From contig NZ_CP048407.1 in assembly GCF_003403315.2 (NCBI RefSeq), forward strand, positions 1,736,001 to 1,800,000: a stretch of 64,000 nt of DNA, read 5' to 3'. The stretch's first letter is position 1; every line of letters starts with the position of its first letter. The position numbers and the translations under genes were made by a program. Below the pieces are notes generated by a model. It was not told where the DNA came from, searched no databases, and saw only the letters and a list, made by a program, of their open reading frames with translations. The DNA is from Thermaerobacter sp. PB12/4term. Lineage in GTDB: Bacteria > Bacillota > Sulfobacillia > Thermaerobacterales > Thermaerobacteraceae. Positions 51,378 to 60,520 of this stretch are shown piece after piece.

Positions 51378-53513
51378 ATGACGGGGTTTGCCGGCGGCAG
51401 CCCGGGTCCCGGCGGGGCCGCCGACGCCGTGACCCTGGCCGAGGTGCTGCGCCTGGAGCCGCTGCGCGAGATCAGGGTGCTGGCCGGGAACGGATCACTG
51501 CACCGGCCGGTGCGCCTGGTGAACGTCATCGAGGTGCCCGATATCGTCGACTGGGTGCTGGAAGGCGAACTCCTGCTGACCACCGGCTTCACCTTCCGGG
51601 ACGACCCGGGCCACCTGGCGAAGCTGATTCCCGGCCTCGCGGCCAAGGGAGCGGCGGGCCTGGGCATCAAGCCCCGCCGCTACATGGCCGAGGTCCCGGG
51701 TGAAGCCATCCGCCAGGCCGAGGAGTGCGGCCTTCCCCTGCTGGAGATCCCCTACCATCTCTCCTTTTCCGAGGTCATCGGCCCGGTGATGCAGGCCATC
51801 GCCCACCGCCAGGCGGCGGCCACCCTGGCCGCGGACGGTCTCCAGCGGGAACTGCTCGACCTGGTCCTGCGGGGGGCGAGCCTGGACGACCTTTGTGCCG
51901 CCGTGGCCCGCCACCTGGCTCGCCCGGTGTGGATCGAGGACGCCGCAGGAGCCCTGGTGACCCAGGCCGTGCCGGGGCTGCCGGGCCCGCCCCCGTCCCT
52001 GCAGGAAGGCGGTACCCCAGCGACCGTCACCCCGGACCCCGCGGCCGGCCTTCAGCGCGGCCCGGCCTGGCGGGTTCCCGTCGCCTCCGGCGGCCGGTTC
52101 TTCGGGACCCTGTGCGCGGCGTCGCCCGGCCGCCCTCCCCTGGCCGTGGAGGCCGGCCTGCTGGAGAGGGGGGCCGCCATTCTGGCGCTGCAGTGGGGCA
52201 AGCAGGCCGCGGTGGTGGAAGTCCAGCGCCGCTTCCGGACGGAGTTCCTGGACCGGCTGCTGTCGGGCGATCTCCCCCACCCGGCGGAAATGGCGGAGCG
52301 GTGCCGCGCCCTGGGTTGGGACCTGAACCGCCCCCACACCGTGGTGGTCTTCGGCCCCCTGGCACCCCCCGGCCCCGGACCGGCGGCCGGTCGTCCGGAC
52401 GCGGCCGCCGGGCAGCCGGCCCGCGGGAGCGCCGGTTCGTCCCCCCGGGACGAACCCGGCCCGGACCGGGACCTGCAGCCCCTGCTGCGGGCGGTTGAGA
52501 TGGTGCTCTCCATGGAGGGCGGCGAGCCGGTGGCCGGCATCCGCGACGGCCTGGTGGTGGCCCTGATCCCGGGCGACCCGGCGGATCCGGCCGGGCGCCA
52601 CCGCATCCTGACGGTGGCCAAGGCGGTGCTGCGTTCCTATGCCTCCAGCACCGGTGCCGCCCGGGGGTCGCGCGGCCCGCTGCCCGCCGGCCATGGCCCC
52701 GCGGCCGGCATCCCCCCTGCCACCGGCGGCGCTCCCGGACCCGACGTCCGGCGGCCGGTCCGGGACGGCGGGCCGGCCGGGGCGCCCGGCGGGGGACCGT
52801 CCACCGGCTGGGGGAACGGGACGGCGGCGGCCGCCGCAGGTGTAGGGCGGGTGGCACCCGGCCCCACTGCCCTAGCCCGCAGCTACCGGGAGGCTCGCAC
52901 CGCCCTTCAGGCAGCCCGGGCCACGGCCGCCCACCGGGACGGCAGGGCCGAGCGGACCGGCATCGCCGGGCGGGCCGGCATCCCCGGGCGCACCGCCGCC
53001 GGCACCTCCGGCAGCTCCCCCCGGCGCGCCCCTGCCGGCATCCCGGGCGGCTCTCCCGGGCGCGCCGCCGGACGAGCCCCTGAGGCCGTCCAGTTCTTTG
53101 CCGAACTGGGCATCCTGCGCCTGCTGCACCACCAGCCCCGGGAGGAACTGGCCGGCTTCGTGGCCGACCACCTGGGCGCCCTGCTGGCCTACGACCGCCG
53201 CCATGACGGCAAGCTGCTCGAGACCCTGGAGGCCTACTTCCGTTACGGCGGCAACATGAAGCGGATGGCGCAGGCCCTCTACACCCACTACAACACCGTG
53301 GCCTACCGGCTGGGGCGGATCCGGCAGATCACCGGCCTCAACCTGAAAGACCCCGACCAGCTGTTGAGCCTGCAGGTGGCTCTTCATGCCCTGCCGTTGC
53401 TGGACGGCATGCCGGCATGGGAAGGGCCCGCCCGGGAACCGCGCGACGCCGCAGCCGGCGGCCCGGGTCCCGGCCGGCCCTCCCTGGGACGGAGCGGCCA
53501 GGAAGGTCCGTGA
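51378..53513 (+). CDS. PucR-family transcription regulator
   Basis: A 711-residue regulator of purine or related catabolism. The N-terminal PucR domain (about 15-135) includes LLTTGFTFRDDP. A central GGDEF-like part follows, interrupted by low-complexity stretches (about residues 335-365 and 420-570), and the C-terminal HTH_30 reads LETLEAYFRYGGNMKRMAQA and NTVAYRLGRIRQITG. B. subtilis PucR controls purine catabolism genes. ATG 51378 has GGGGGAGGGG upstream. The divergent 265-base gap to coxM holds an AT-rich patch (51205-51250) with a near-palindrome TTTGG-N9-CTAAA that may be its own site. Typical PucR proteins are about 500-550 residues, so the inserts are unusual. Confidence 0.9.
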   Translation: MTGFAGGSPGPGGAADAVTLAEVLRLEPLREIRVLAGNGSLHRPVRLVNVIEVPDIVDWVLEGELLLTTGFTFRDDPGHLAKLIPGLAAKGAAGLGIKPRRYMAEVPGEAIRQAEECGLPLLEIPYHLSFSEVIGPVMQAIAHRQAAATLAADGLQRELLDLVLRGASLDDLCAAVARHLARPVWIEDAAGALVTQAVPGLPGPPPSLQEGGTPATVTPDPAAGLQRGPAWRVPVASGGRFFGTLCAASPGRPPLAVEAGLLERGAAILALQWGKQAAVVEVQRRFRTEFLDRLLSGDLPHPAEMAERCRALGWDLNRPHTVVVFGPLAPPGPGPAAGRPDAAAGQPARGSAGSSPRDEPGPDRDLQPLLRAVEMVLSMEGGEPVAGIRDGLVVALIPGDPADPAGRHRILTVAKAVLRSYASSTGAARGSRGPLPAGHGPAAGIPPATGGAPGPDVRRPVRDGGPAGAPGGGPSTGWGNGTAAAAAGVGRVAPGPTALARSYREARTALQAARATAAHRDGRAERTGIAGRAGIPGRTAAGTSGSSPRRAPAGIPGGSPGRAAGRAPEAVQFFAELGILRLLHHQPREELAGFVADHLGALLAYDRRHDGKLLETLEAYFRYGGNMKRMAQALYTHYNTVAYRLGRIRQITGLNLKDPDQLLSLQVALHALPLLDGMPAWEGPAREPRDAAAGGPGPGRPSLGRSGQEGP

Positions 53514-53543
53514 GCCGGCGGGCCCCTTGGGTCACCGCGGCGC

Positions 53544-54401
53544 TTAGGGCCGGTGACCGTTGCGCTCCGCCGGATCGGGGGAGCGGGGCGAATCCGGGGA
53601 GCGCGCGGGGCGCGGCGGGCGGGCCGCCCGGTCGAAGCGCGGCGCCCGCTTCTCGAGAAAGGCCCGCACGCCCTCGCGGAAGTCGTCCTCGTCGATGTAA
53701 TAGGGCACCGGCTCGCCGGCCGGATCGGGCGGCGGAGCGGGCTGGGACAGCAGCACCGAGCGCTTGGCTGCCCGGATGGACGAGGGCGAGAGGCGGGCCA
53801 TGTTCTCCGCCAGCCGGCGTGCGAAGGGGTCGACCTCTTCGTGGGGCACCACGTGGGTCACCAGGCCCACCGCCCGTGCCTCGGCGGCGTTCAGCAGGCG
53901 GCCGGTGAAGAGCAGGTCCTTCGCCTGGTTGGGCCCCATCAGGGCCACCAGCCGCCGGGTGAATTCGGGGCTGAGCATGATGCCCAGCCGGGCGACCGGC
54001 ATCCCCACCTGGGCCCGCTCCGAGGCAACCTGGAGGTCGCAGGCACAGGCCAGCTCGAAGGCCGAGCCCAGGGCGTAGCCGCCGATGGCCGCGATCACCG
54101 GGTACGGCAGGCGCTCCACCTTGCTGATGGTCTGCTCCATGGTCAGGAAGCAGCGCCGCACCTCGTCGATGGTCATGGTGGAGAACTCCTTCAGGTCCGA
54201 CCCGGCGGAAAAGGCCCGCCCGCCCTCACCCCGCAGGATCACCACCCGCAGGTCGCTGTACCGGCGGGCTTCCTCCGCCAGCCGGTCCAGGATGCCCCCC
54301 AGATCCCGCCACATGGCGAAACTGATGGCGTTGTGCTGCTCGGGCCGGTCGATGGTGATGGTCACCACGGCACCGTCCTCGTCGACCCGCAAAAACCCCA
54401 T
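53544..54401 (-). CDS. Enoyl-CoA hydratase/isomerase family protein
   Basis: A 285-residue crotonase-fold protein that hydrates or isomerises acyl-CoA. It begins GFLRVDEDGAVVTITIDRPE. The oxyanion-hole motifs AFSAGSDLKEF and IGGYALGSAFELACACD are intact. The second position after GYALG usually carries a catalytic Glu (GGG.E); here the segment reads GSAFELA, so a Glu is available nearby. ATG 54401 is preceded by GGGGGCGAGGGC. It is convergent with pucR and divergent from the CoA ligase at 54708, with which it probably shares regulation. A Pro/Arg-rich tail ends the protein. Confidence 0.88.
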   Translation of the reverse strand: MGFLRVDEDGAVVTITIDRPEQHNAISFAMWRDLGGILDRLAEEARRYSDLRVVILRGEGGRAFSAGSDLKEFSTMTIDEVRRCFLTMEQTISKVERLPYPVIAAIGGYALGSAFELACACDLQVASERAQVGMPVARLGIMLSPEFTRRLVALMGPNQAKDLLFTGRLLNAAEARAVGLVTHVVPHEEVDPFARRLAENMARLSPSSIRAAKRSVLLSQPAPPPDPAGEPVPYYIDEDDFREGVRAFLEKRAPRFDRAARPPRPARSPDSPRSPDPAERNGHRP

Positions 54402-54568
54402 GCCCTCGCCCCCTTCCACGGCCCCGGTGTCCCGCCGCAGCGCCGCGCCGGTCCGGCCGGCGCCGCATCCATGTTCACTCCCGGCGCTTTCATCCTCGGC
54501 GCTGGCCGTCCAGCGCCCGGTGACCGGCGGGACTTCCGAAAGGGTTCCACCAGGGACCCAGCAGACCC

Positions 54569-54585
54569 TTGTGAACCCTTTACAA
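54569..54585. promoter_or_regulatory. Candidate operator C (TTGTG-N7-TACAA)
   Basis: TTGTGAACCCTTTACAA lies in the 306-base divergent spacer between the enoyl-CoA hydratase and CoA ligase genes and resembles operators A and B of the neighbouring island. Outside it, I see only the ligase ribosome-binding site (GGGGGGGAG) in this spacer and no gene. Confidence 0.42.
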
Positions 54586-54707
54586 CCTTGGCGGCACCCC
54601 TTCGGGCCGCCCGGCCCTGGCAGGAAAGGGCAGGCCGGATCCCGAATGGCCGCCGCAGGATGACGCGGGGGCGGGGTGCCGGCCCGCCCCCACCGGGGGG
54701 GAGCGTC

Positions 54708-56663
54708 ATGGACGGGATGCCTTCCGCGGCCGCCCCGGCCCCGGGGCCGGGGCTCAACCCGCTGGTGCGGCGGCGGGTCGAGGAGGGCCTGGCGGACTGG
54801 GAGGGATTCTGGGCCCGCGAAGCCCGCAAGCTGCCCTGGTTCCGCCCGTGGGACCGGGTCTTCCAGCCCGAGCCGCCTTCCTTCCGCTGGTTCGCCGGGG
54901 GCCTGACCAACCTGGCCCACAACGCCCTGGACGTCCACCTGGAACGGGACTGGGGCGGCCACGCGGCCCTCATCGCCCTGAACGAGCGGGGCGAGCGCCG
55001 GGTGTACACCTATGCCCAGCTCTGGCACCAGGTCCGGCAGGTGGCGGCCGCCCTGCGGGGACTGGGCGTGCAGCGCGGCGACCGGGTGGCCCTCTACATG
55101 CCCACCATCCCTGAAGCCATCTGCACCATGCTGGCCTGCGCCCGCATCGGCGCCATCCACATGGTGGTGTTCGCCGGCTTCGGCAGCGCCGCCCTGGCCC
55201 AGCGCATGCAGCTGGCCGGGGCCCGGGTCCTGGTGACGGCCGACGTCACCTGGCGCAAGGGCCGGGAAATCGACCTCTGGGGGCTGGCCGTGGACGCCCT
55301 GGCCACGCCGGGCTGCCCGGTGGAGCGGGTGGTGGTGCTGCCCCGCAGCGGCCGCCACCTCGCCCTGACCCCGGGCCGCGACATGACCTGGGACCAGTTC
55401 CTCTCCCTGGCCGCCGATGGCTCGCCCGAGGTGGAGTTGATGGAGGCCAACGAGCCCGCCTTCATCCTCGCCACGTCGGGCACCACGGCCCAGCCCAAGC
55501 TGGTGGTCCACAGCCAGGGAGCCTACCAGGTGGGGGTCTACAACGCCGCCACCATGGGCTTCGGGCTCCGGCCGGGAGACATCTGGTGGTCGACCTCGGA
55601 CATCGGCTGGATCGTGGGCCACGGGTACATCGTCTACGCTCCGCTGCTGGTGGGATGCACCACCATCGCCTATGAGGGCGCCCTGGATCACCCCGGGCCC
55701 GAGACCTTCTACCGGATTCTGGAGGAGAACCGGGTGACGGGAATCTTCACCGCACCCACCGCCGTGCGGATGCTGATGGCCTACGGCACCGAACCGGCCC
55801 GCCGGTTCGACCTGAGTTCGGTGGAGCGCGTCTTCTGCGCCGGCGAGGTGCTCAATCCCCCGGCCTGGGACTGGCTGCAGAACCGGGTGTTCGGCGGGCG
55901 GGTCCCGGTGATCGACCACTGGTGGCAGACGGAGACCGGGGCACCGGTCACCGGCAACCCCTACGGCATCAGCCTGCTGCCCATCAAGCCCGGTTCGGGG
56001 GGCATCGCCCTGCCGGGGCGGGAGGTGGAGGTGCGGACGCCGGAAGGGGAGCCCTGCGGCCCTGGCGAGAAGGGCGTCCTGGTCATCACCCGGCCTTTCC
56101 CCGGCTTGACGGCAGAGCTGTGGGGTGATCCCGAGCGGTACGCCTCCGATTACTGGGGGCGCATCCCCGGGGTCTATTTCACCGGCGATGCGGCCGCCAT
56201 GGACGAGGACGGCTACGTCTGGTTCAGCGGGCGCAGCGACGAGCTCATCAAGATCGCCGGCCACCGCATCGGCACCATCGAGGTGGAAACGGCCTTCCTG
56301 CGCCATCCGGCCGTGGCCGAAGCGGGGGTGACGGCCCGCCCGGACCCGGTGCGGGGCGAGGTGATCGTCGCCTTCATCGTCCTCAAGAAGGGCCACGAGC
56401 CGTCTGCCGCCCTGCGGGAGGAGCTCATCGCCACCGTCCGGCACCACCTGGGCCCCGTGGCCGTCATCGGCGACCTCCACTTCGTGCCCCTCCTGCCCAA
56501 GACCCGCAGCGGCAAGATCATGCGGCGGGTCCTGGAGGCGGTGGTGCTGGACCGCGACCCCGGCGACATCTCGACCATCGAGGATGAAGGGGCGGTGGAG
56601 CAGGCCCGCCAGGCGTGGCAGGCCATGCGGGCCAGCCTGGAGTCGGACGCGGCCGGGACCTGA
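54708..56663 (+). CDS. Acetyl-CoA synthetase-like AMP-forming acyl-CoA ligase
   Basis: A 651-residue cytoplasmic acyl-CoA ligase. It has the ACS N-terminal region (WFAGGLTNLAHNALDVHL), the AMP loop ILATSGTTAQPKLVVHSQGA, the WWSTSDIGWIVGHGYIVYAP and DHWWQTETGAPVTG motifs, GYVWFSGRSDELIKIAGHRI, and the acetylatable C-terminal Lys in TRSGKIMRR. This is the acetyl/propionyl-CoA synthetase subfamily. ATG 54708 has GGGGGGGAG upstream. Divergent pairing with an enoyl-CoA hydratase suggests short-chain acyl metabolism; whether acetate, propionate or another acid is used is not clear. Confidence 0.9.
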   Translation: MDGMPSAAAPAPGPGLNPLVRRRVEEGLADWEGFWAREARKLPWFRPWDRVFQPEPPSFRWFAGGLTNLAHNALDVHLERDWGGHAALIALNERGERRVYTYAQLWHQVRQVAAALRGLGVQRGDRVALYMPTIPEAICTMLACARIGAIHMVVFAGFGSAALAQRMQLAGARVLVTADVTWRKGREIDLWGLAVDALATPGCPVERVVVLPRSGRHLALTPGRDMTWDQFLSLAADGSPEVELMEANEPAFILATSGTTAQPKLVVHSQGAYQVGVYNAATMGFGLRPGDIWWSTSDIGWIVGHGYIVYAPLLVGCTTIAYEGALDHPGPETFYRILEENRVTGIFTAPTAVRMLMAYGTEPARRFDLSSVERVFCAGEVLNPPAWDWLQNRVFGGRVPVIDHWWQTETGAPVTGNPYGISLLPIKPGSGGIALPGREVEVRTPEGEPCGPGEKGVLVITRPFPGLTAELWGDPERYASDYWGRIPGVYFTGDAAAMDEDGYVWFSGRSDELIKIAGHRIGTIEVETAFLRHPAVAEAGVTARPDPVRGEVIVAFIVLKKGHEPSAALREELIATVRHHLGPVAVIGDLHFVPLLPKTRSGKIMRRVLEAVVLDRDPGDISTIEDEGAVEQARQAWQAMRASLESDAAGT

Positions 56664-56834
56664 CGGGACGAACCGGCCCCTCCGGCCGTGGCACGGGGGG
56701 CGGTATCCGTGGCGCAGGGCCCGGGGAAGGTCCAAAGCCCCCCGGGCCCGGGGACGGCCCAATGCCCCTTGGGGCGTCACTTCCGGGGTGGCCCGAACAG
56801 GGCTTAGCGGGCTTGCGGGCCCGCGCCGGGCGCT

Positions 56835-58343
56835 TCACCGGGCGGCGGGGGCTCCGGCTCCGCCCGCCGCCCGGCCTGCCGGCGCCGGGCCGCAGGTGAT
56901 CCGGGGACGCCGGGCGCCGCCTCCCGCACCCAGGGCCCCAAGGCCAAACACCGCCGCCGCCAGCACGCCCAGGGCGGCCATGGCCGACCAGAGGAGCTCC
57001 GGCCCCCCCTTGCCCAGCAGCGCCCCGCCGATGGCCGGCCCCAGGGTCCAGCCCATCCCGAAGAGCAGGCTGGCCGCCGCCTGATAGCGGCCGCCCTGGC
57101 CGGGCGGGGCCATGGCGGCGACCCCGGCCTGCAGCAGCGGGGTGAACATGATCTCGCCCACCGTCAGCACCGCGAAAGCCACCAGGAACAGGGCGACGGG
57201 CTCGGCCACCAGGATCAGCAGTGCCGCCACCGCATAGAGCAGCGCCGCCAGCACCCGGCGCGGCCGCGGGCTGTATCGCTGCAACCACCGGGTGGCGGGG
57301 TACTGCAGCAGGGCGATCATCGCGCCGTTCAGCGTCCACAGCCAACCATACCAGGAGACTTCGCCGAACCGCTGGTTCAGGTCCAGGGGCAGGTTCGACC
57401 CCATCTGGCTGTAGATCAGGTTCATCACCAGGGCACCGGCGGCCAGCTGCCAGAAGGCCGTGTGGGAAAGGGGCGGGAAGAACGCCAGGAACCCGCGTAG
57501 GACCCGGCGGCTCAGCCCGGTGCCGCCGTCGGTCCGGCCGGAGGAGCGGGATGCGGAAGGCGGTTCGACCGCCTCGGGGCGACCCGGCCCCGTTAGCCCC
57601 ATTTGGGTCCTCGTTGCGACCGCCCGTTCGGATGCCGCTCCGACCGCCCCGCGAGGGTCGCCCCGCGCCGGCGCCGGTTCGGCCTCCCCGAGGCGATCCG
57701 GCCGCGCAGGCGCCGGCGCCGGTTCGGCCGGGGCCGCGTTCGTCCCCGGCGGCTCGGTGGCCGGAACCGGCCGGGTCCCGGTCCCGGCAGCAGCCTCCCG
57801 CAACGCCGGCACCCACCGGGCCACGATGGCGGAAAACGCCAGGAAGGACAGGCCGTCCAGCAGGAAGATCAGCCGGATGTCCCGCTGCACCACGTAGGTG
57901 CCCAGCACCGGCCCGATGGCGATGCCGGCGTTGGACAGCAGGTTCATGATGCTGTAGGCCTCTTCCCGCCGGCGCGGCGGCACCATAAGCCCCGCACCGT
58001 GCAGCAGGGCGGGGAACGATCCCCAGACCATGGCGCTCATCAGGGCGTAGCAGAAGGCGAAGGTCCACGGTCCCGGCGCCCAGCCTGCCAGCGTCACCGC
58101 CACCCCGGCGCCCGCCAGGCCTGCCACCACCACGGGCTTGAAACCCAACCGGTCCGCCAGCCAGCCCGCCGGCATCCGGGCCACCAGGGAGAACAGCCCG
58201 GCCGTGCTCATGATCAGGCCTACCTGCTCCGGGGGAAGGCCGTGGACCCGCTGGAGGAACACGGCGATGAAGGGGAAGAAGAAGCCGTCGCCCAGGGCGC
58301 TGATGAACCGCCCCGCGGCCAGGGCCCAGAAGGCCGGGGTCAT
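56835..58343 (-). CDS. MFS transporter
   Basis: A 502-residue membrane transporter with about 12 helices. It starts MTPAFWALAAGRFISALGDG. The loop 2-3 motif reads GWLADRLGFKPVVV. A hydrophilic Ala/Pro/Glu insert of about 100 residues (about 195-300) separates the two halves and is far longer than usual. The second half runs from AFWQLAAGALVMNLIYSQMG. ATG 58343 follows GGAGACGGAG. The pattern resembles MFS_1 multidrug exporters of the YdeE/MdtH kind. Substrate unknown. It is convergent with the CoA ligase gene and divergent from korA. Confidence 0.87.
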   Translation of the reverse strand: MTPAFWALAAGRFISALGDGFFFPFIAVFLQRVHGLPPEQVGLIMSTAGLFSLVARMPAGWLADRLGFKPVVVAGLAGAGVAVTLAGWAPGPWTFAFCYALMSAMVWGSFPALLHGAGLMVPPRRREEAYSIMNLLSNAGIAIGPVLGTYVVQRDIRLIFLLDGLSFLAFSAIVARWVPALREAAAGTGTRPVPATEPPGTNAAPAEPAPAPARPDRLGEAEPAPARGDPRGAVGAASERAVATRTQMGLTGPGRPEAVEPPSASRSSGRTDGGTGLSRRVLRGFLAFFPPLSHTAFWQLAAGALVMNLIYSQMGSNLPLDLNQRFGEVSWYGWLWTLNGAMIALLQYPATRWLQRYSPRPRRVLAALLYAVAALLILVAEPVALFLVAFAVLTVGEIMFTPLLQAGVAAMAPPGQGGRYQAAASLLFGMGWTLGPAIGGALLGKGGPELLWSAMAALGVLAAAVFGLGALGAGGGARRPRITCGPAPAGRAAGGAGAPAAR

Positions 58344-58547
58344 CCTTCGCTCCGTCTCCTCTCCGCCGGCCGGCGGTGGCCGCGCCGGCAGTCTACGACT
58401 GATGGTAGCCCAGCCGCCCCACCGGACCAATGGGAAGGCCCATCCAGGCAGGAAGGCCCATCCAGCCGGCCGGCGCCCCGTTCCGGCGCCCCGTTCCCCC
58501 ACCCCGCAACGGCAGCCCCGCGCGCCCGGCCGCCGCCCGCAGGCGGG

Positions 58548-58553
58548 TATAAT
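58548..58553 (+). promoter_or_regulatory. Possible korAB promoter -10 element
   Basis: A perfect TATAAT stands in an otherwise GC-rich spacer, 54 bases before the korA start. No matching -35 is visible, so this is a partial promoter call. Confidence 0.4.
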
Positions 58554-58606
58554 CGTCCCCCGTTTCGGCATCCTGACCAGTGCCAGCGCATTGGGGAGGG
58601 TTGCCC

Positions 58607-60520
58607 ATGTCCGCCGATCACGGCCGGACCCAGCGTCACGGATCCACGCCCCGCCTTGCGGCCGGCGGGTCCCTGGCACCAGAGCCCGGACCCCGCGGAG
58701 CCGGCGCGGCCCCGGCCGTGGCGCCCGGGGCGCGCCGGGCCGGCACCCCGGGGGCCGGCACCCTGGACCTGAGCATCACCATCGGCGGCGATGCCGGCCA
58801 GGGCGTGGAGTCCAGCGGCGCCGGCTTCACCAAGGCCCTGGCCCGCAGCGGCCTGCACGTCTTCAGCGTCACGGACTACCGCTCACGGATCCGCGGCGGC
58901 CACAACTTCTACCAGGTCCGGGTGGCGGACCGGCCGCTGTACTCCCACGCGGACCCGGTTCACGTGCTCATCGGCCTGACCGAGGAGACCATCAAGATCC
59001 ACCTGGACAACCTGGCGCCCCGCGCCGCCGTGATCTACGACGAGGAATTCCGCCACGTGGATGCCGATGCGCTGCGGCGGCACCACGTCCAGCCCGTGCC
59101 CCTGCCCCTGAGCGAGGTGGCCAAAAAGCACGGCAGCAAGGTGATGATGAACACCGCCGCCCTGGGCGCCGCCGCAGGGCTGATGAACTACAACATCGAG
59201 TACCTGGAGTCGGTCATCAAGGAGAACTTCGCCAGCAAGGGCGACCGGGTGGTCGAGGCCAACCTCAAGGTGGTGCGGGAAGGCTGGAAGCTGGCCCGGG
59301 ACGCGGCGGGCGACTTCCCCTATACCCTGCCCGACCCGGGAGGCCGGACGCGCCGCATGGTCCTGCACGGCAACCACGCCTTCGCCCTGGGCGCCGTGGC
59401 GGCCGGCTGCCGGTTCGTCGCCGCCTATCCCATGACCCCCGGGACCAGCCTGTTCGAGTGGATGGTCGCCCACGCGGACGAGCTCGGCATCGTCACCAAG
59501 CACGCCGAGGATGAGATCGCCGCCATCTGCATGGCCATCGGCGCCGGCCACGCGGGCGCCCGCAGCATGATCACCACCTCGGGCGGCGGCTTCTCCCTGA
59601 TGGTCGAGGCCCTGGGCATGGCCGGGATGGTCGAGGTCCCCGTGGTGCTGGTCGTCTCCCAGCGCGGCGGCCCCTCCACGGGCCTGCCCACCCGGACGGA
59701 GCAGGGCGACCTGCTCTTCGCGATCCACGCCTCCCAGGGCGAGTTCCCCCGCATCGTCCTGGCCCCGGGCACGGTGGACCAGTGCTTCGAGGCGGCGGTG
59801 CGGGCCTTCAACTTCGCCGAGCACTACCAGACGCCCGTCATCGTCCTGCTGGACCAGTTCCTGTCGAACCACCTGCGCTCGGTGGACCCGGACACCTTCC
59901 GCTGGGAGGACGTCCGCCACGACCGGGCCACCACCCTGACCCACGAACAGCTGGACCGGCTGGACGGGCCCTACCTGCGCTACAAGGACACCGATGACGG
60001 CATCTCGCCCCGGGCCATCCCCGGTCACCCCCGGGCGGTCTACGCCATCACCACCGACGAGCACGACGAGGAAGGCCACATCAGCGAGGAAATCCGCAAC
60101 CGCCGGCAGCAGATGGAAAAGCGCATGCGCAAACTGGACACGGCCCAGGCGGAGATGCGCGGGCCCACCTGGTACGGGCCGGAAGACGCGGACCTGACCT
60201 TGATCTGCTGGGGTTCCACCTACGGGCCCTGCCGGGAGGCGGTCGACCTGTTCAACCGCGACAAGGGCGAGGGGGCCCGCCTGAACCTCTTGCACTTCAC
60301 CGACATCTGGCCCTTCCCGGTGGAGCAGACCCTGGCCGAGCTGCCCAAGATCCGCCGGGCCGTGGCCGTCGAGCAGAACTACACCAGCCAGTTCGCCCGG
60401 CTGCTGCGGATGATGACGGGCTTTGAGGTCCACGCCACGGTGAACAAGTTCGACGGGCGGCCCATCGCACCCCAGGAGATCCTGACCCAGATCGAAGGGG
60501 AGGTGCCGGTCCATGCCTGA
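58607..60520 (+). CDS. korA: 2-oxoacid:ferredoxin oxidoreductase alpha subunit (gamma-alpha fusion, KorA type)
   Basis: The enzyme oxidatively decarboxylates a 2-oxoacid, probably 2-oxoglutarate, to acyl-CoA with reduced ferredoxin. The 637-residue chain starts with a 45-residue low-complexity leader, then the gamma domain (TIGGDAGQGVESSGAGFTKA), then the pyrimidine-binding domain (AAYPMTPGTSLFEWM, TTSGGGFSLMVEALGMAG, QRGGPSTGLPTRTEQGDL) and a C-terminal transketolase-like domain. ATG 58607 has GGGGAGGG upstream. It overlaps korB by 8 bases. The substrate is inferred from subunit architecture; pyruvate or branched 2-oxoacids are alternatives. Confidence 0.92.
   Translation: MSADHGRTQRHGSTPRLAAGGSLAPEPGPRGAGAAPAVAPGARRAGTPGAGTLDLSITIGGDAGQGVESSGAGFTKALARSGLHVFSVTDYRSRIRGGHNFYQVRVADRPLYSHADPVHVLIGLTEETIKIHLDNLAPRAAVIYDEEFRHVDADALRRHHVQPVPLPLSEVAKKHGSKVMMNTAALGAAAGLMNYNIEYLESVIKENFASKGDRVVEANLKVVREGWKLARDAAGDFPYTLPDPGGRTRRMVLHGNHAFALGAVAAGCRFVAAYPMTPGTSLFEWMVAHADELGIVTKHAEDEIAAICMAIGAGHAGARSMITTSGGGFSLMVEALGMAGMVEVPVVLVVSQRGGPSTGLPTRTEQGDLLFAIHASQGEFPRIVLAPGTVDQCFEAAVRAFNFAEHYQTPVIVLLDQFLSNHLRSVDPDTFRWEDVRHDRATTLTHEQLDRLDGPYLRYKDTDDGISPRAIPGHPRAVYAITTDEHDEEGHISEEIRNRRQQMEKRMRKLDTAQAEMRGPTWYGPEDADLTLICWGSTYGPCREAVDLFNRDKGEGARLNLLHFTDIWPFPVEQTLAELPKIRRAVAVEQNYTSQFARLLRMMTGFEVHATVNKFDGRPIAPQEILTQIEGEVPVHA

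Noticed and set aside
53553-54707. Upstream in-frame extension of the CoA ligase frame by 385 codons
   Set aside because: It is antisense to the enoyl-CoA hydratase gene. The ligase has a strong ribosome-binding site at ATG 54708, and recognisable protein sequence starts there.
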